Shown here: in pieces, positions 24,425-32,594 of the stretch
Layout of the letters: each line of letters begins with the position of its first letter
Position numbering within the stretch: position 1 is the stretch's first letter
From: an uncultured Nocardioides sp.
GTDB taxonomy: Bacteria > Actinomycetota > Actinomycetes > Propionibacteriales > Nocardioidaceae
Length of the DNA stretch: 64,000 bases
Direction: 5' to 3'
Assembly (NCBI RefSeq): GCF_947488025.1
Contig: NZ_CANKYS010000010.1
Span: 62,001 to 126,000 of the forward strand
Notes under the pieces: model-generated
What the model was told of the DNA's origin: nothing
The model's input: only the letters and a program-made list of their open reading frames with translations
Databases searched by the model: none
Program-made: the position numbers and the translations under genes

Positions 24425-24901
24425 TCAGACGGTGGCGATGAAGCGGCGGACGAGCAGGTAGACCTCGCATCCCAGGCAGAAGGCGAAGACGGCGTTGAGC
24501 AGGGCGGCGACGAGCGCGAACCCGACGGCCACCTGGGCGACGACAGTGGCGCCGGCCGCAAAGGCGACCAGCCCGACGAGCGCGAAGGCGAGGCCGACGC
24601 CCTGGGCGAAGCGCGGCGGCTCGGGGGCCTCCCACTCGGTGGGCGGCGCCAGGCGGGGGCGTACCAGCGTGCGGAACAGCCAGGCGTGCGGCGTGGCCTG
24701 CACCCCGCGCACCGCACCCACGGCGAACAGCACCGCCTGCACGGCGAGCAGCGCGGCGGCGTACGGGGTCGGGAGCAGCAGGACGGCCACCAGGACGACG
24801 GCGGTCAGGGCGGCGGCGAGCTGCGGGCCGCGGGGGTCGATCGCGCCGGCGGGGCGGCGGTCCGAGTCGGGGGTGACGCGGGGCGTGGCGGTGGTGGTCA
24901 T
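24425..24901 (-). CDS. DUF4395 membrane protein
   Basis: The ATG at 24901 follows AGGAGAGAC. The 158-residue protein has about four membrane helices (LAAALTAVVLVAVLLLPTPY, ALLAVQAVLFAVGAV, GVGLAFALVGLVAFAAGA, VALLNAVFAFCLGCEVY in outline) and ends with FAFCLGCEVYLLVRRF. The C-x2-C at the end of the last helix is characteristic of DUF4395. The family co-occurs with thioredoxin-like and rhodanese genes in actinobacteria and is presumed to move or handle a sulfur compound or thiol redox equivalents at the membrane. That role is inferred from context. It is the first large gene after the leader peptide. Confidence 0.85.
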   Translation of the reverse strand: MTTTATPRVTPDSDRRPAGAIDPRGPQLAAALTAVVLVAVLLLPTPYAAALLAVQAVLFAVGAVRGVQATPHAWLFRTLVRPRLAPPTEWEAPEPPRFAQGVGLAFALVGLVAFAAGATVVAQVAVGFALVAALLNAVFAFCLGCEVYLLVRRFIATV

Positions 24902-24938
24902 GTCTCTCCTGAGGTCGGTCGGCACGGCGGGGCCGGGC

Positions 24939-24958
24939 GCGCCGGAACGACCCGGCGC
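24939..24958 (-). promoter_or_regulatory. hairpin between the leader peptide and DUF4395
   Basis: A perfect 7-bp stem (GCGCCGG / CCGGCGC) with a 6-base loop lies about 37 bases upstream of the DUF4395 start and 74 bases after the leader-peptide stop. It could be part of an attenuator controlled by leader translation. A second short hairpin, AGCGG / CCGCT at about 25018-25032, touches the leader stop. A structural fold of 24902-25109 would be needed to define alternatives. Confidence 0.35.
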
Positions 24959-25031
24959 ACGGGTCCCACCGACCGAGCGAGGTCCGGCAACGACGAGCCG
25001 GACGGGAGGGCTCAGGTGAGCGGCGGGACCG

Positions 25032-25109
25032 CTACGACATTCGACACAGCGCCGAGCGCACGCGGCAGTGGTCCACTGCGCGGCGCTTGGTGAGCATGGT
25101 CGAGGACAT
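25032..25109 (-). CDS. 25-codon leader peptide of the sulfur operon
   Basis: The ATG at 25109 starts a 25-residue reading frame, MSSTMLTKRRAVDHCRVRSA followed by LCRMS and a stop. It matches the pattern of actinobacterial putative leader peptides upstream of sulfur genes (M..., L-x-R-R/K-x-V-D-x-x-R-V-x-x-x-L-C-R). Cys codons are at positions 15 and 22. The peptide ends 131 bases before the DUF4395 start, leaving room for alternative hairpins. The known logic for this class is ribosome stalling at cysteine codons when cysteine is scarce, releasing the downstream genes. That is inferred here from resemblance and position. Confidence 0.65.
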   Translation of the reverse strand: MSSTMLTKRRAVDHCRVRSALCRMS

Positions 25110-25186
25110 GACGACGACCCTAGGCGCTGGCACCGCTGCCACCTTGCCCCGTCTCACCATGTGACCCACCCATCCACATCCTGAGA

Positions 25187-25654
25187 TCAGACGCGCGCGA
25201 GTGCGGTCAGGACCTGGTCGCGGGTCGGCGCCCCGGTCGCCCGGGTGACCTCGGCGCCGGACGCGTCGAGCACGATCGTCGTGGGCGTGCGGAGGATCCC
25301 GAGGGTGCGGGTGGCCTCGAGGTGGTGCTCGGCGTCGATCTCGACGTGGGCGACGCCGTCGACCAGCCCGGTCACCTCGCCCAGCACCCGCCGGGTGGCG
25401 CGGCACGGCGCGCAGAACGCGCTGGAGAACTGCAGCAGCGTCGCCCGCTCCCCCAGCTCCTCGCCCACCGCGGCGACCAGGTCGGCGCCGGGGGGTCTCG
25501 TGACGGGCGCCGGGGCGCCCTCCTCGACCAGCGGGTCGGCGGGACGGCGTACGACGTGGGTGCCGCGGAAGCGGCCGTCGGTCGCGGCGCGCCAGAGCCC
25601 GAAGGCCAGCGCCACCACGGCAGCAGCGACGACGATCCAGGCTCCGGTGCTCAC
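25187..25654 (-). CDS. membrane-anchored thioredoxin-like protein
   Basis: The start is GTG at 25654. The 155-residue protein has one N-terminal hydrophobic helix (AWIVVAAAVVALAFGLW) and then a thioredoxin domain: LLQFSSAFCAPCRATRRVLG with the redox motif C-A-P-C, VAHVEIDAEHHLEATRTLGI, and the cis-Pro region LRTPTTIVLD. It is anchored with the domain on the outer or inner side; the charge pattern does not decide. It lies 77 bases upstream of the sulfur-operon leader on the same strand. Thioredoxins of this kind are regular neighbours of DUF4395 and CysA-type rhodaneses, so it likely serves the same thiol or sulfur pathway. Confidence 0.85.
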   Translation of the reverse strand: MSTGAWIVVAAAVVALAFGLWRAATDGRFRGTHVVRRPADPLVEEGAPAPVTRPPGADLVAAVGEELGERATLLQFSSAFCAPCRATRRVLGEVTGLVDGVAHVEIDAEHHLEATRTLGILRTPTTIVLDASGAEVTRATGAPTRDQVLTALARV

Positions 25655-25708
25655 ACCCGCCCAACGACGACGTACGCCCGATTTGTTCCGGCACCCAGGA
25701 GAGACCGA

Positions 25709-25740
25709 GCGAGGCCCCGGGACGGATCCCGGGGCCTCGC
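25709..25740. terminator. strong hairpin between the thioredoxin-like gene and the surface-protein gene
   Basis: A perfect 14-bp stem (GCGAGGCCCCGGGA / TCCCGGGGCCTCGC) with the 4-base loop CGGA lies 34-65 bases beyond the stop of the large secreted protein gene on the minus strand. It is the most stable simple hairpin in this part of the window. Confidence 0.75.
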
Positions 25741-25773
25741 GTGGTGGAGCTGTGGTGCAGGTGGTTCAGAGGG

Positions 25774-27972
25774 TCAACGCTTGATCTTGACCTTCTTCAT
25801 GATGTCGCCGGAGCCGACCTTGCCCTTGCCCTTCACCGTGAAGACGAGCTTGTGCTTGCCCTTGGACAGCGCCTTCTTGAAGCGGACGACGCCCTTGCCC
25901 TTCTTGATCTTGGCCTTGCCGAGCTTCTTGAGCTTGTCGTCGCCGTTCTTCTTGACGCCGACCTTCTCGAAGACGATGACCGTGGCCTTGACCTTCTTGG
26001 CCTTGAGGGGCTTGACCTTCAGCGTGATCGCGGCCGACTTCTTGGAGACGTTGGCCTTGACCTTCGGCTTGTAGCCGACCTTGTAGGTCGACTTGGTGAC
26101 CGCCTGGCCCTGCGTGAAGCCGATGTCGTTGGTGACGCGGCCGGTGATCTTGTCGCCGAGGTGCTTCTTGGTGAGCTTGAGCGACGGGCCGGTGGCGATG
26201 ACGGTGCCCTTGACGAGCCACTCGTAGGTGAACTCGTTGTCGGCCATCTGGGTCCACACGCCCTTGTCGAGGCGGATGGTCTTCTTGACCCACGCGTCGC
26301 CCTTGACGGTCGGCCGCTCGACGGCCTTGACGCCCGCGGCGAGCGCGGCGGAGATGCCGGTGACGACCTGGCCGGGCTTGACCGTGACGGTCTTGGCCTC
26401 GCCGGCGACGGCGTCGTCCCACCACTCGGAGACGTGGCGCTCTCCACCGAACTGGACGGTGTAGTCACCGGCCCACAGGTTGCGGGTCTCGTAGGAGCCG
26501 TTGGCCTGGAACTCGGCGTAGGCGCCGGCAGCGGTGTCGTCGGCATCCCTGAACGCGACCATCGGGTTCTCCGGGACGCCACCGGCCTCGCTGGTGAGGG
26601 TGCCGGCCACGCCACCGGCGACCGGCTGGACGAAGTCGATGACCTGCGGAGCAGCCGAGACAGCGGCGGCGGTCTCGTAGCCCAGCTTCTGACCGGTCCA
26701 GATGGTGCGACGGGCGAAGTCGCCGTCCTCACGGGCGGGCTCGCCGACGACCTCGATCTTGAACTCGGTCTCGCCGCCGATGCGGTCGAGCGTGGTGAAG
26801 GCGTAGCCACCCGAGCGGTTGGAGACCGTCGTGGCGACGACCTCGCGGTCGAGCGGGTTGGCCGGGGTGTTGTAGGCACGGACCACGTAGCCCACGCCGA
26901 CGCCGCCGACCTGATCGCGGACGGTGCCGCTGAGGTCGACGCCCGTCGGGGCGGGCTTCGTCTTCGGCGTGAGGGCGGCGTTGATGCCGGTCACGGCCTG
27001 GCCGGGAGCGACGTTGACGACGGCCGGCGCGGACGCGGGGCTGCCGAACTCGTTGACGGCGACGTTGTCGTAGTACTCGCCGAGGTACTCGTCGATCGGG
27101 TCGAAGAACTCCAGCTCGTGGGGACCGGTGGTCGCACCCTCGATGGTGTAGTCGCCGTTGACGTTGGTGTAGTCGCAGTTGCGGTCGGAGCAGACCTGGA
27201 CCCGGTTGAGGCCGGCACCAGCGTCGCTGGTCACGCGACCGGAGATCGAACCACCCGGAGCCAGGGTGACGAACCCGACGTTGGAGCCGGGCGCGACCGC
27301 GTCGGCGGAGGCGAGGTCGGCCTTGTCATTGTAGTACTCCATGGCCAGGGACTTCTCGGTCACCGGGTCGTAGCCGTAGAACTGCAGCTTGACCGCCTCG
27401 GGGGCACCGATCGTGAACGTCCCGGACGCGTCGGTGCTGTGGGAGCCGAGCATCGCGTTGTCATCGGCGGCGTAGGCATAGACGGTCGCGTTGCGCACCG
27501 CGCGGCCGTCGGTCGTGGCGACCCTGCCGGTCACGGTGGGGACGGGGTCGATCGTCCAGGCAGGAAGGTTCTGGGCAGCGCCCGCGACGGTGATGAAGTC
27601 GGCGGTCGCCAGGCTGTCCTTGTCGCGGTAGTACTCGCCGCGGACCTGGGAGTAGTCGAAGTCCGGGTCGAACTCCAGCTTGTAGAGGCCGTCCGCGAGG
27701 TTGAGGTCGAAGGCGCCCGACTCCGTGTACACGCTCGGCTGGAAGTCGTACTCGAATTCCTCGACCGTGCCGTCGCCGTCCTCGTCGGAGAACTTGTAGA
27801 CCGAGATGCGACCGTCGACGTAGTTGCCGGCGGCATCGATGGTGCTGCCGCTGATCGTGACCGCGGCGTGGGCCGGCGCTGCCAGCCCGATCGTGAGGCC
27901 GGCGAACGCCGTCGCGGCGGCGGTTCCACCTGCAACGAGGCGCGCGAAGGCTCCCCCGTGAGTGCTCTTCAT
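25774..27972 (-). CDS. large secreted protein with repeated carboxypeptidase-regulatory-like domains and a lysine-rich C-terminus
   Basis: The 732-residue protein has a Sec signal peptide (LVAGGTAAATAFAGLTIGLA, cleavage near AHAA). The mature part is a chain of CarboxypepD_reg/Cna-B-like modules, each with a G.V.....G....V.V....G.Y.. pattern: SGSTIDAAGNYVDGRISVY, VTGRVATTDGRAVRNATVYA, SGRVTSDAGAGLNRVQVC, LSGTVRDQVGGVGVGYVV and VAGTLTSEAGGVPENPMVAF. The last 150 residues hold an Ig-like segment and then a Lys/Val-rich stretch ending KGKGKVGSGDIMKKVKIKR. No LPXTG signal is seen. It is probably a cell-surface or matrix protein. The basic tail may bind anionic envelope polymers. Confidence 0.8.
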   Translation of the reverse strand: MKSTHGGAFARLVAGGTAAATAFAGLTIGLAAPAHAAVTISGSTIDAAGNYVDGRISVYKFSDEDGDGTVEEFEYDFQPSVYTESGAFDLNLADGLYKLEFDPDFDYSQVRGEYYRDKDSLATADFITVAGAAQNLPAWTIDPVPTVTGRVATTDGRAVRNATVYAYAADDNAMLGSHSTDASGTFTIGAPEAVKLQFYGYDPVTEKSLAMEYYNDKADLASADAVAPGSNVGFVTLAPGGSISGRVTSDAGAGLNRVQVCSDRNCDYTNVNGDYTIEGATTGPHELEFFDPIDEYLGEYYDNVAVNEFGSPASAPAVVNVAPGQAVTGINAALTPKTKPAPTGVDLSGTVRDQVGGVGVGYVVRAYNTPANPLDREVVATTVSNRSGGYAFTTLDRIGGETEFKIEVVGEPAREDGDFARRTIWTGQKLGYETAAAVSAAPQVIDFVQPVAGGVAGTLTSEAGGVPENPMVAFRDADDTAAGAYAEFQANGSYETRNLWAGDYTVQFGGERHVSEWWDDAVAGEAKTVTVKPGQVVTGISAALAAGVKAVERPTVKGDAWVKKTIRLDKGVWTQMADNEFTYEWLVKGTVIATGPSLKLTKKHLGDKITGRVTNDIGFTQGQAVTKSTYKVGYKPKVKANVSKKSAAITLKVKPLKAKKVKATVIVFEKVGVKKNGDDKLKKLGKAKIKKGKGVVRFKKALSKGKHKLVFTVKGKGKVGSGDIMKKVKIKR

Positions 27973-28082
27973 CTAGTTGTCCCCCTTGGACTCGCGTCGG
28001 CGCGCTCGCGCCCGACACCCAGGCCATCCCCCGTAGGAGGCCCGTCGAAACGCAGTTCTACCGCATAACCGCGTCGGTGCGC

Positions 28083-28391
28083 TCAACCTCCGGCAAATGG
28101 GGGCAGCAGCTCGACGACCTCACCGGCTCGTACGACGACCTGGGCGGGGTCCTGCGAACCGACCGGCCGGTCGCCGAGGAGCACCGAGCAGACGCCGACC
28201 GTGCGGGCCATCTGGTCCCCGGGGTGGAGCTCCAGCACACGGGCGACGACGTCGGCCAGGGTCAGCTCGCCCGTCGTCGCATCCGCCTCGATGACGTCCT
28301 CGGCGGTCCCGGCCGCCGCCCGGGCGCCCGCCCAGTAGCGCACGGTGATCGCTGTCTCACGACTCCGTTCGGGGTCCGACGCGTGGCTCAT
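28083..28391 (-). CDS. MoaD/ThiS-family sulfur carrier protein
   Basis: The 102-residue protein has the ubiquitin-like layout of MoaD and Thi[21 protein letters not shown] at the N-terminus, [20 protein letters not shown] in the middle, and [18 protein letters not shown] at the end. The terminal Gly-Gly is the site of adenylation and thiocarboxylation. Its sequence is closer to MoaD (LLPPFAGG) than to ThiS. It donates sulfur in molybdopterin or thiamine-like synthesis; the pathway is not fixed by the neighbours. It is divergent from glnR, an arrangement I associate with actinobacterial glnR-mshD regions. Confidence 0.85.
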   Translation of the reverse strand: MSHASDPERSRETAITVRYWAGARAAAGTAEDVIEADATTGELTLADVVARVLELHPGDQMARTVGVCSVLLGDRPVGSQDPAQVVVRAGEVVELLPPFAGG

Positions 28392-28458
28392 GCGGGATAT
28401 CCTTCCTCATCCCCGGCTGACCCGCCGGCCGATCCCCGCCCACGAGGAGGGCCCCGCG

Positions 28459-29190
28459 ATGAGCGCACTGCTGCTGCTCACGGGCGCGCTGCAGCCCTCC
28501 GCCGAGGTGCTCCCCGGGCTCGCCCTGCTGGCCCACTCGGTGAAGATCGTCCCGGCCCAGGGCAGCGCGCTGCTCGACGCGCCCGAGTCCGACCTCGTCC
28601 TCGTCGACGGCCGCCAGGACCTCGCGGCGGCCCGCGACCTCTGCCGGCTGATCCGCACCACCGGAACCGACGCCCCGGTCCTGCTCATCGTCACCGAGGG
28701 CGGCCTCGCCGTCGTCGCCCACGACTGGGGCATGGACGACGTCGTCCTCCACACCTGCGGCCCCGCCGAGCTCGACGCCCGCATCCGCCTCGCGATCGGC
28801 CGTGCGAGCGCCGCCGCCCCCGACGACCCGACCGCCCACGTGATCCACCGCGGCGAGGTCGTCGTCGACGACGCCACCTACACCGCCCGCATCGGCGGGC
28901 GCCCGCTCGACCTCACCTACAAGGAGTTCGAGCTCCTGAAGTACCTCGCCCAGCACCCCGGCCGGGTCTTCAGTCGCGAGCAGCTGCTCCAGGAGGTCTG
29001 GGGCTACGACTACTTCGGCGGTACCCGCACCGTCGACGTCCACGTACGCCGCCTCCGCGCCAAGCTCGGCACCGAGCACGAGCACCACATCGGCACCGTC
29101 CGCAACGTCGGCTACCGCTTCGTCGTGCCCACGCGCGACTCCGCCGCCGAGACCTCCGCCCCCGCCCCCTCGCGGTCGTCCTCGTCCTGA
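28459..29190 (+). CDS. glnR: GlnR-like orphan response regulator
   Basis: The ATG at 28459 follows GAGGAGGGCC. The 243-residue protein starts [20 protein letters not shown], nearly the signature start of actinobacterial GlnR. The receiver-like domain has [20 protein letters not shown] and [20 protein letters not shown]. The OmpR-type winged helix from about residue 140 has [38 protein letters not shown] and [11 protein letters not shown]. GlnR controls nitrogen assimilation genes, works without a cognate kinase and lacks the usual acidic phosphorylation pocket. The C-terminus is a short Ser/Ala/Pro tail. The mycothiol synthase gene follows it, the usual neighbour of glnR. Confidence 0.93.
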   Translation: MSALLLLTGALQPSAEVLPGLALLAHSVKIVPAQGSALLDAPESDLVLVDGRQDLAAARDLCRLIRTTGTDAPVLLIVTEGGLAVVAHDWGMDDVVLHTCGPAELDARIRLAIGRASAAAPDDPTAHVIHRGEVVVDDATYTARIGGRPLDLTYKEFELLKYLAQHPGRVFSREQLLQEVWGYDYFGGTRTVDVHVRRLRAKLGTEHEHHIGTVRNVGYRFVVPTRDSAAETSAPAPSRSSSS

Positions 29191-29247
29191 CCGCCGCTCC
29201 TCCCCGCGCCGCCCCTCCCCCGCCCTGCCCTGCCCCCCGCCCCGGGA

Positions 29248-29310
29248 GATATCTAGGGACGATTTCGTAGGCCGCCGAGCCGGTCCACACCCATTTCGTC
29301 CCTAGATATC
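29248..29310. repeat. 63-bp inverted-repeat element, copy R1
   Basis: The outer arms are GATATCTAGGGACGA and TCGTCCCTAGATATC, identical over 14-15 bp, around a 33-base centre with little pairing. It lies 58 bases after the glnR stop. It belongs to the same family as the elements at 30166, 36629, 37927 and 58715. Confidence 0.85.
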
Positions 29311-29342
29311 GAGCCGTCACCGGCGCCGCTAGGGTCGTCGGC

Positions 29343-30149
29343 ATGCAGGCAACCGTGGAGCAGATCGCCGCCGAGGCCGCGGCCGCGGACGGCGCCGACC
29401 CGCTCGACGAGGCGGCCCGCATCGCGCTCGCCGACGGCACGGCGTCCGTCATTGTCGAGGACGGCGCCTTCGCGCTCCTCCACGACGGCGACCTGTCGCT
29501 CGTCGTACGCCCGGCGGCCCGCGGTCGCGGCCTCGGGTCCGCGCTGCTCACGCGCGCCGAGTCGTCGTACGGCACCGGGCTGACGGCGTGGTCGCACGGC
29601 AACCACCCGGCCGCGGCGCGCCTCGCCGCGACCCACGGGTGGGACCGGGTGCGCGACCTGTGGGTGATGCGCCGGCCGACCTCGCTGCCCCTGCCCGCGC
29701 TCGAGGTGCCGGCGGGTACGACGGTCCGGTCCTACCGCGACTCCGACGCCGCCGACGTGGTCGCGGTCAACGCGGCCGCCTTCGCCGACCACCCCGAGCA
29801 GGGCGCGATGGACCTCGACAACCTCGCCCGCCGGATGGCCGAGCCGTGGTTCGACCCGGCCGGGCTGCTGGTCGCGGAGGATGGGTCCGGGATGCTCGGC
29901 TTCCACTGGACCAAGCAGCACGACGCGCGCCTCGGGGAGGTGTACGTCGTCGGCATCGCGCCGTCCGCCCAGGGCCGCGGGCTCGGCAAGCTGCTCACCC
30001 TCGCCGGGCTCCACCACCTCGCGGGCCTCGGTGTCGACGAGGTGCTGCTCTACGTCGAGTCCGACAACGCCCCCGCGGTCGCGGTCTACTCACGCCTCGG
30101 CTTCGGGCACGCCGACGCCGACACCCACGTGCAGTACCGCCGCCCCTGA
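29343..30149 (+). CDS. mshD: mycothiol synthase
   Basis: The 268-residue protein consists of two GNAT domains in tandem. The first has LSLVVRPAARGRGLGSALLT and WSHGNHPAAARLAATHGW. The second, catalytic one has VYVVGIAPSAQGRGLGKLLT, LHHLAGLGVDEVLLYVESDN and VAVYSRLGFGH. MshD acetylates the cysteine amine of Cys-GlcN-Ins with acetyl-CoA, the last step of mycothiol synthesis. Length and double-GNAT layout match the family. The position directly after glnR is the usual actinobacterial order. The start at 29343 lies 32 bases after repeat R1. Confidence 0.93.
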   Translation: MQATVEQIAAEAAAADGADPLDEAARIALADGTASVIVEDGAFALLHDGDLSLVVRPAARGRGLGSALLTRAESSYGTGLTAWSHGNHPAAARLAATHGWDRVRDLWVMRRPTSLPLPALEVPAGTTVRSYRDSDAADVVAVNAAAFADHPEQGAMDLDNLARRMAEPWFDPAGLLVAEDGSGMLGFHWTKQHDARLGEVYVVGIAPSAQGRGLGKLLTLAGLHHLAGLGVDEVLLYVESDNAPAVAVYSRLGFGHADADTHVQYRRP

Positions 30150-30165
30150 CCCGGCACCGGCCGCC

Positions 30166-30228
30166 GATATCTGAGGACGTCGCGAACGGGGAAACCCCGA
30201 TTTCGCCTCCGTAGCGTCCTCAGATATC
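30166..30228. repeat. 63-bp inverted-repeat element, copy R2
   Basis: The arms GATATCTGAGGACG and CGTCCTCAGATATC are perfect over 14 bp. The centre can pair further (GCGAA..GGGG-AAA-CCCC..TTCGC), giving a long hairpin. It lies 17 bases after the mshD stop and 41 bases after the convergent ygfZ-like gene, so it could end both transcripts. Confidence 0.85.
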
Positions 30229-30268
30229 GCCGGTGGGACCGGGACCCCGACCCCGACCGCAAGCGGCG

Positions 30269-31216
30269 TCAGCGGAGGGGGCGGACGTGCAGCCCCACCT
30301 CGGGGTCGACGACGACCTCCTGGGCGGCGGGCATCTCGTCGACCGAGAGGGTCGCGTCGACGGGGACGTTGCGCTTGACCAGCGCGAGGGCGATCGGGCC
30401 GAGCTCGTGGTGGCGGGCGCTCGAGCCGACGAACCCGACGTCGCGACCGTCGTACGACACCGGGGACCCGGCGGGCGGCAGCCGGTTCTCCGACCCGTCG
30501 AGGTGCAGCAGCACCAGGCGGCGGGGCGGCCGGCCGAGCGTGTGCACGCGGGCGACGGTCTCCTGGCCGCGGTAGCAGCCCTTGTCGAGGTGGACGGCGG
30601 CGCCGATCCAGCCGACCTCGTTGGGGATCGTGCGGTGGTCGGTGTCGATGCCGAGCCGCGGCTCGCCCCGCTCGATGCGCAGCGCCTCGAAGGCCCAGAG
30701 CCCGCAGGCCGGCCCGGCGGCGTCGGCGTACGCCTCCAGCTTGTCGCGCGGCACCAGGTCGTAGCGGCCGGGCTGTCGCGACGGGTCGTCGCCCGGGCGC
30801 CACATCACGGCGACGTCGTCGACGAGCGCGATCTCGACGCGGGTCATGAACTTCATCCGCTCGAGCCACTCGACCAGCGCCGCGCCGGCGCCGGGCTCGG
30901 TGTGGGCGGTGAACGCCTCGCCGTCGTCGACGCCGGCGAAGGCGTGCTCGACGTGGCCCTGCGGGCTCAGCACCAGCGCCTGGGTCCAGGTGCCGGGGGC
31001 GAGGCCGTCGAAGTACTGCGTGGTCAGGTTGTGCAGCCACGACAACCGCTCGGGACCGGAGATGCGTACGACGTCGCGGTGCGAGAGGTCGACGAACCCG
31101 TCACCGCCCGCCAGGCTGCGCTGCTCGGTGTTGAAGGAGCCGTAGTGGGCGGCCACCGGGGCGTCGATGCCGTCGCCGGAGACGGCCCCGGGCAGGGCGA
31201 GGAGGGGGCTGGCCAT
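30269..31216 (-). CDS. ygfZ: YgfZ/GcvT-like folate-binding protein
   Basis: The 315-residue protein has the YgfZ signature KGCYRGQETVARVH around residue 215. The N-terminal half resembles the GcvT fold (VDLSHRDVVRISGPERLSWL, TQYFDGLAPG) and the middle has ERGEPRLGIDTDH. YgfZ proteins use tetrahydrofolate in the maintenance of iron-sulfur enzymes and in tRNA modification. In actinobacteria the gene is often found with a Fur-family regulator and a nitrobindin, as here. It follows the fur-like gene by 9 bases on the same strand, so the two form an operon. Confidence 0.88.
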   Translation of the reverse strand: MASPLLALPGAVSGDGIDAPVAAHYGSFNTEQRSLAGGDGFVDLSHRDVVRISGPERLSWLHNLTTQYFDGLAPGTWTQALVLSPQGHVEHAFAGVDDGEAFTAHTEPGAGAALVEWLERMKFMTRVEIALVDDVAVMWRPGDDPSRQPGRYDLVPRDKLEAYADAAGPACGLWAFEALRIERGEPRLGIDTDHRTIPNEVGWIGAAVHLDKGCYRGQETVARVHTLGRPPRRLVLLHLDGSENRLPPAGSPVSYDGRDVGFVGSSARHHELGPIALALVKRNVPVDATLSVDEMPAAQEVVVDPEVGLHVRPLR

Positions 31217-31225
31217 GCCCCGAGT

Positions 31226-31660
31226 CTAGGTCGGCTCGGGTGAGCCGGCCGCGGCCGAGCAGTCCGCGCAGGTGCCGAAGATCGCGAGGTGGCCCACGTC
31301 GACGGAGAACCCGTCCTCCCCCAGCGCCGCGACGAGCGAGCGCACGAGGTCGGGGTCGTAGGAGCGTACGGAGTGGCAGCCGCGGCACACGACGTGCACG
31401 TGCTCGTGCTCGCGGGTGGAGTGGTAGGTCGGGGCGCGGTCGCTGAGGTGCGTGTGGCGCACCAGCCCGAGCTCCTCGAGCACCTCGAGCGTGCGGTAGA
31501 CGGTGGAGGCGTTGACCGAGCTCGCCTGGCCGCGCACGTGCGCGAGCACCTCGTCGGGGGTGGCGTGGCGCAGCTCCTCGACGGCGCGCAGGATCAGCTC
31601 GCGCTGCGGGGTGAGCCGCAGCCCCTGCTCCCGCAGCCGCGCCGCCAGGTCGTCGCTCAT
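31226..31660 (-). CDS. Fur-family transcriptional regulator
   Basis: The 144-residue protein has the winged helix of Fur (GLRLTPQRELILRAVEEL, then VNASTVYRTLEVLEELGLVR) and the dimerisation domain with the metal site HEHVHVVCRGCHSVRSYD. A C-terminal CADC forms the second half of a Cys4 structural zinc site. It could be Fur-, Zur- or PerR-like; no residue visible here decides between iron, zinc and peroxide sensing. It lies between the nitrobindin and ygfZ-like genes, all on the minus strand with gaps of 7-9 bases. Control of iron-sulfur or heme functions is the simplest guess. Confidence 0.85.
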   Translation of the reverse strand: MSDDLAARLREQGLRLTPQRELILRAVEELRHATPDEVLAHVRGQASSVNASTVYRTLEVLEELGLVRHTHLSDRAPTYHSTREHEHVHVVCRGCHSVRSYDPDLVRSLVAALGEDGFSVDVGHLAIFGTCADCSAAAGSPEPT

Positions 31661-31667
31661 GACGAGC

Positions 31668-32162
31668 TCAGGCCCGCTTGAGGCGCGCCCAGAGGTGCGG
31701 CTGGAGCTCCTGGCCGACGGCCTTCATGTCGTAGGCGTAGAGCAGGTCGCCGTCGACGTTGCCGTAGATCCGGGAGCCGCCGGTGACCTCCTTGGCGGTC
31801 TCGGTGAAGGAGACGCCGGCGGTGTGCATCTCGAGCTTGCCGCCGTCGGCCGCGCCGTACCAGACCTCGGAGAAGCCGATGTTGTGGGCGAGGAGGAGCT
31901 CGACCTTGCCGGGCTCGGGGCAGCGCAGGAAGCCGGACTCCATCGCGGCGTCACGGACGAACTCGCCCTGCTCGTCGACGATCCACGCGCGCGCCATGTA
32001 GTGGAAGAACGGGCGACCGTCGTGGGTGAAGATCAGCTCCTGGCCGAACTGGAACGACTCGATCGTGGGGTAGGCGCCGTGGCCGTTGCCGCGCCACGTG
32101 CCGAGCAGCCACGCGACGGGGCCGCAGTTGGGGTGCAGGTTGTCCGGCAGCTCGAAAGGCAT
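31668..32162 (-). CDS. nitrobindin / FABP-like heme-binding beta-barrel
   Basis: From ATG 32162 the 164-residue protein starts MPFELPDNLHPNCGPVAWLL. It contains LLGTWRGNGHGAYP, the G-x-W-x-G-x-G motif at the start of the nitrobindin barrel, and ends with a His-containing strand, GQELQPHLWARLKRA, where the last His is the expected heme-iron ligand. The frame extends 12 codons upstream, but the conserved part begins at this Met. Nitrobindins bind ferric heme and react with nitric oxide or peroxynitrite. The gene leads a minus-strand trio with a Fur regulator and YgfZ and is divergent from the DsrE-like gene. Confidence 0.88.
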   Translation of the reverse strand: MPFELPDNLHPNCGPVAWLLGTWRGNGHGAYPTIESFQFGQELIFTHDGRPFFHYMARAWIVDEQGEFVRDAAMESGFLRCPEPGKVELLLAHNIGFSEVWYGAADGGKLEMHTAGVSFTETAKEVTGGSRIYGNVDGDLLYAYDMKAVGQELQPHLWARLKRA

Positions 32163-32185
32163 GGGCGCCACTCTAATGTGGGGCC

Positions 32186-32548
32186 ATGGCTCGCTCACTG
32201 GTCGTCAAGGTCACCTGCGGCGCCGACGACGCCGAGCGCCTCAACCAGGGCTTCACCGTCGCCGCCGCCGCGGCCGCTGCGGGCGCCGACGTCTCCCTGT
32301 GGCTGACCGGCGACGCGGCCTGGTTCGGTACGCCGGGACGCGCGGAGGAGTTCGAGCTCGAGCTCGCCACCCCGCTCGACCAGCTGATGGCCGCGGTCCT
32401 CACCAGCGGCACGATCACCGTCTGCTCGCAGTGCGCCGCGCGTCGCGGCATCGTCGCCGGCGACCTCCGCGAGGGCGTCACCATCGCCGGCGCGGCCGTG
32501 TTCGCCGAGCAGGTCCTCGGCGAGGGCGTCCAAGCACTGGTCTACTGA
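32186..32548 (+). CDS. DsrE/DsrF-like family protein
   Basis: The 120-residue protein begins [20 protein letters not shown] and has [40 protein letters not shown] and a Cys pair in CSQCAARRG. The layout is the small alpha/beta DsrE fold, used in sulfur-relay and peroxiredoxin-like proteins. The C-S-Q-C site could hold a persulfide or a metal. It is divergent from the nitrobindin gene with only 23 bases between starts, so it is probably leaderless. The specific role is unknown. Confidence 0.8.
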   Translation: MARSLVVKVTCGADDAERLNQGFTVAAAAAAAGADVSLWLTGDAAWFGTPGRAEEFELELATPLDQLMAAVLTSGTITVCSQCAARRGIVAGDLREGVTIAGAAVFAEQVLGEGVQALVY

Positions 32549-32594
32549 CGCGAGCGTCACTCCGCGTTCACCAACCGGTGCCACACTGGGAGGC

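Noticed and set aside
25110..25163. An 18-codon plus-strand frame (MTTTLGAGTAATLPRLTM) opposite the leader region.
   Set aside because: It has no ribosome site and no downstream gene on that strand. The minus-strand leader pattern explains the region better.
25741..28068. A 775-codon plus-strand open frame antisense to the large secreted protein.
   Set aside because: The opposite strand has a signal peptide, domain repeats and a ribosome context. The antisense frame is an Asp/Val/Leu-rich string without domains, a usual product of high-GC codon bias.
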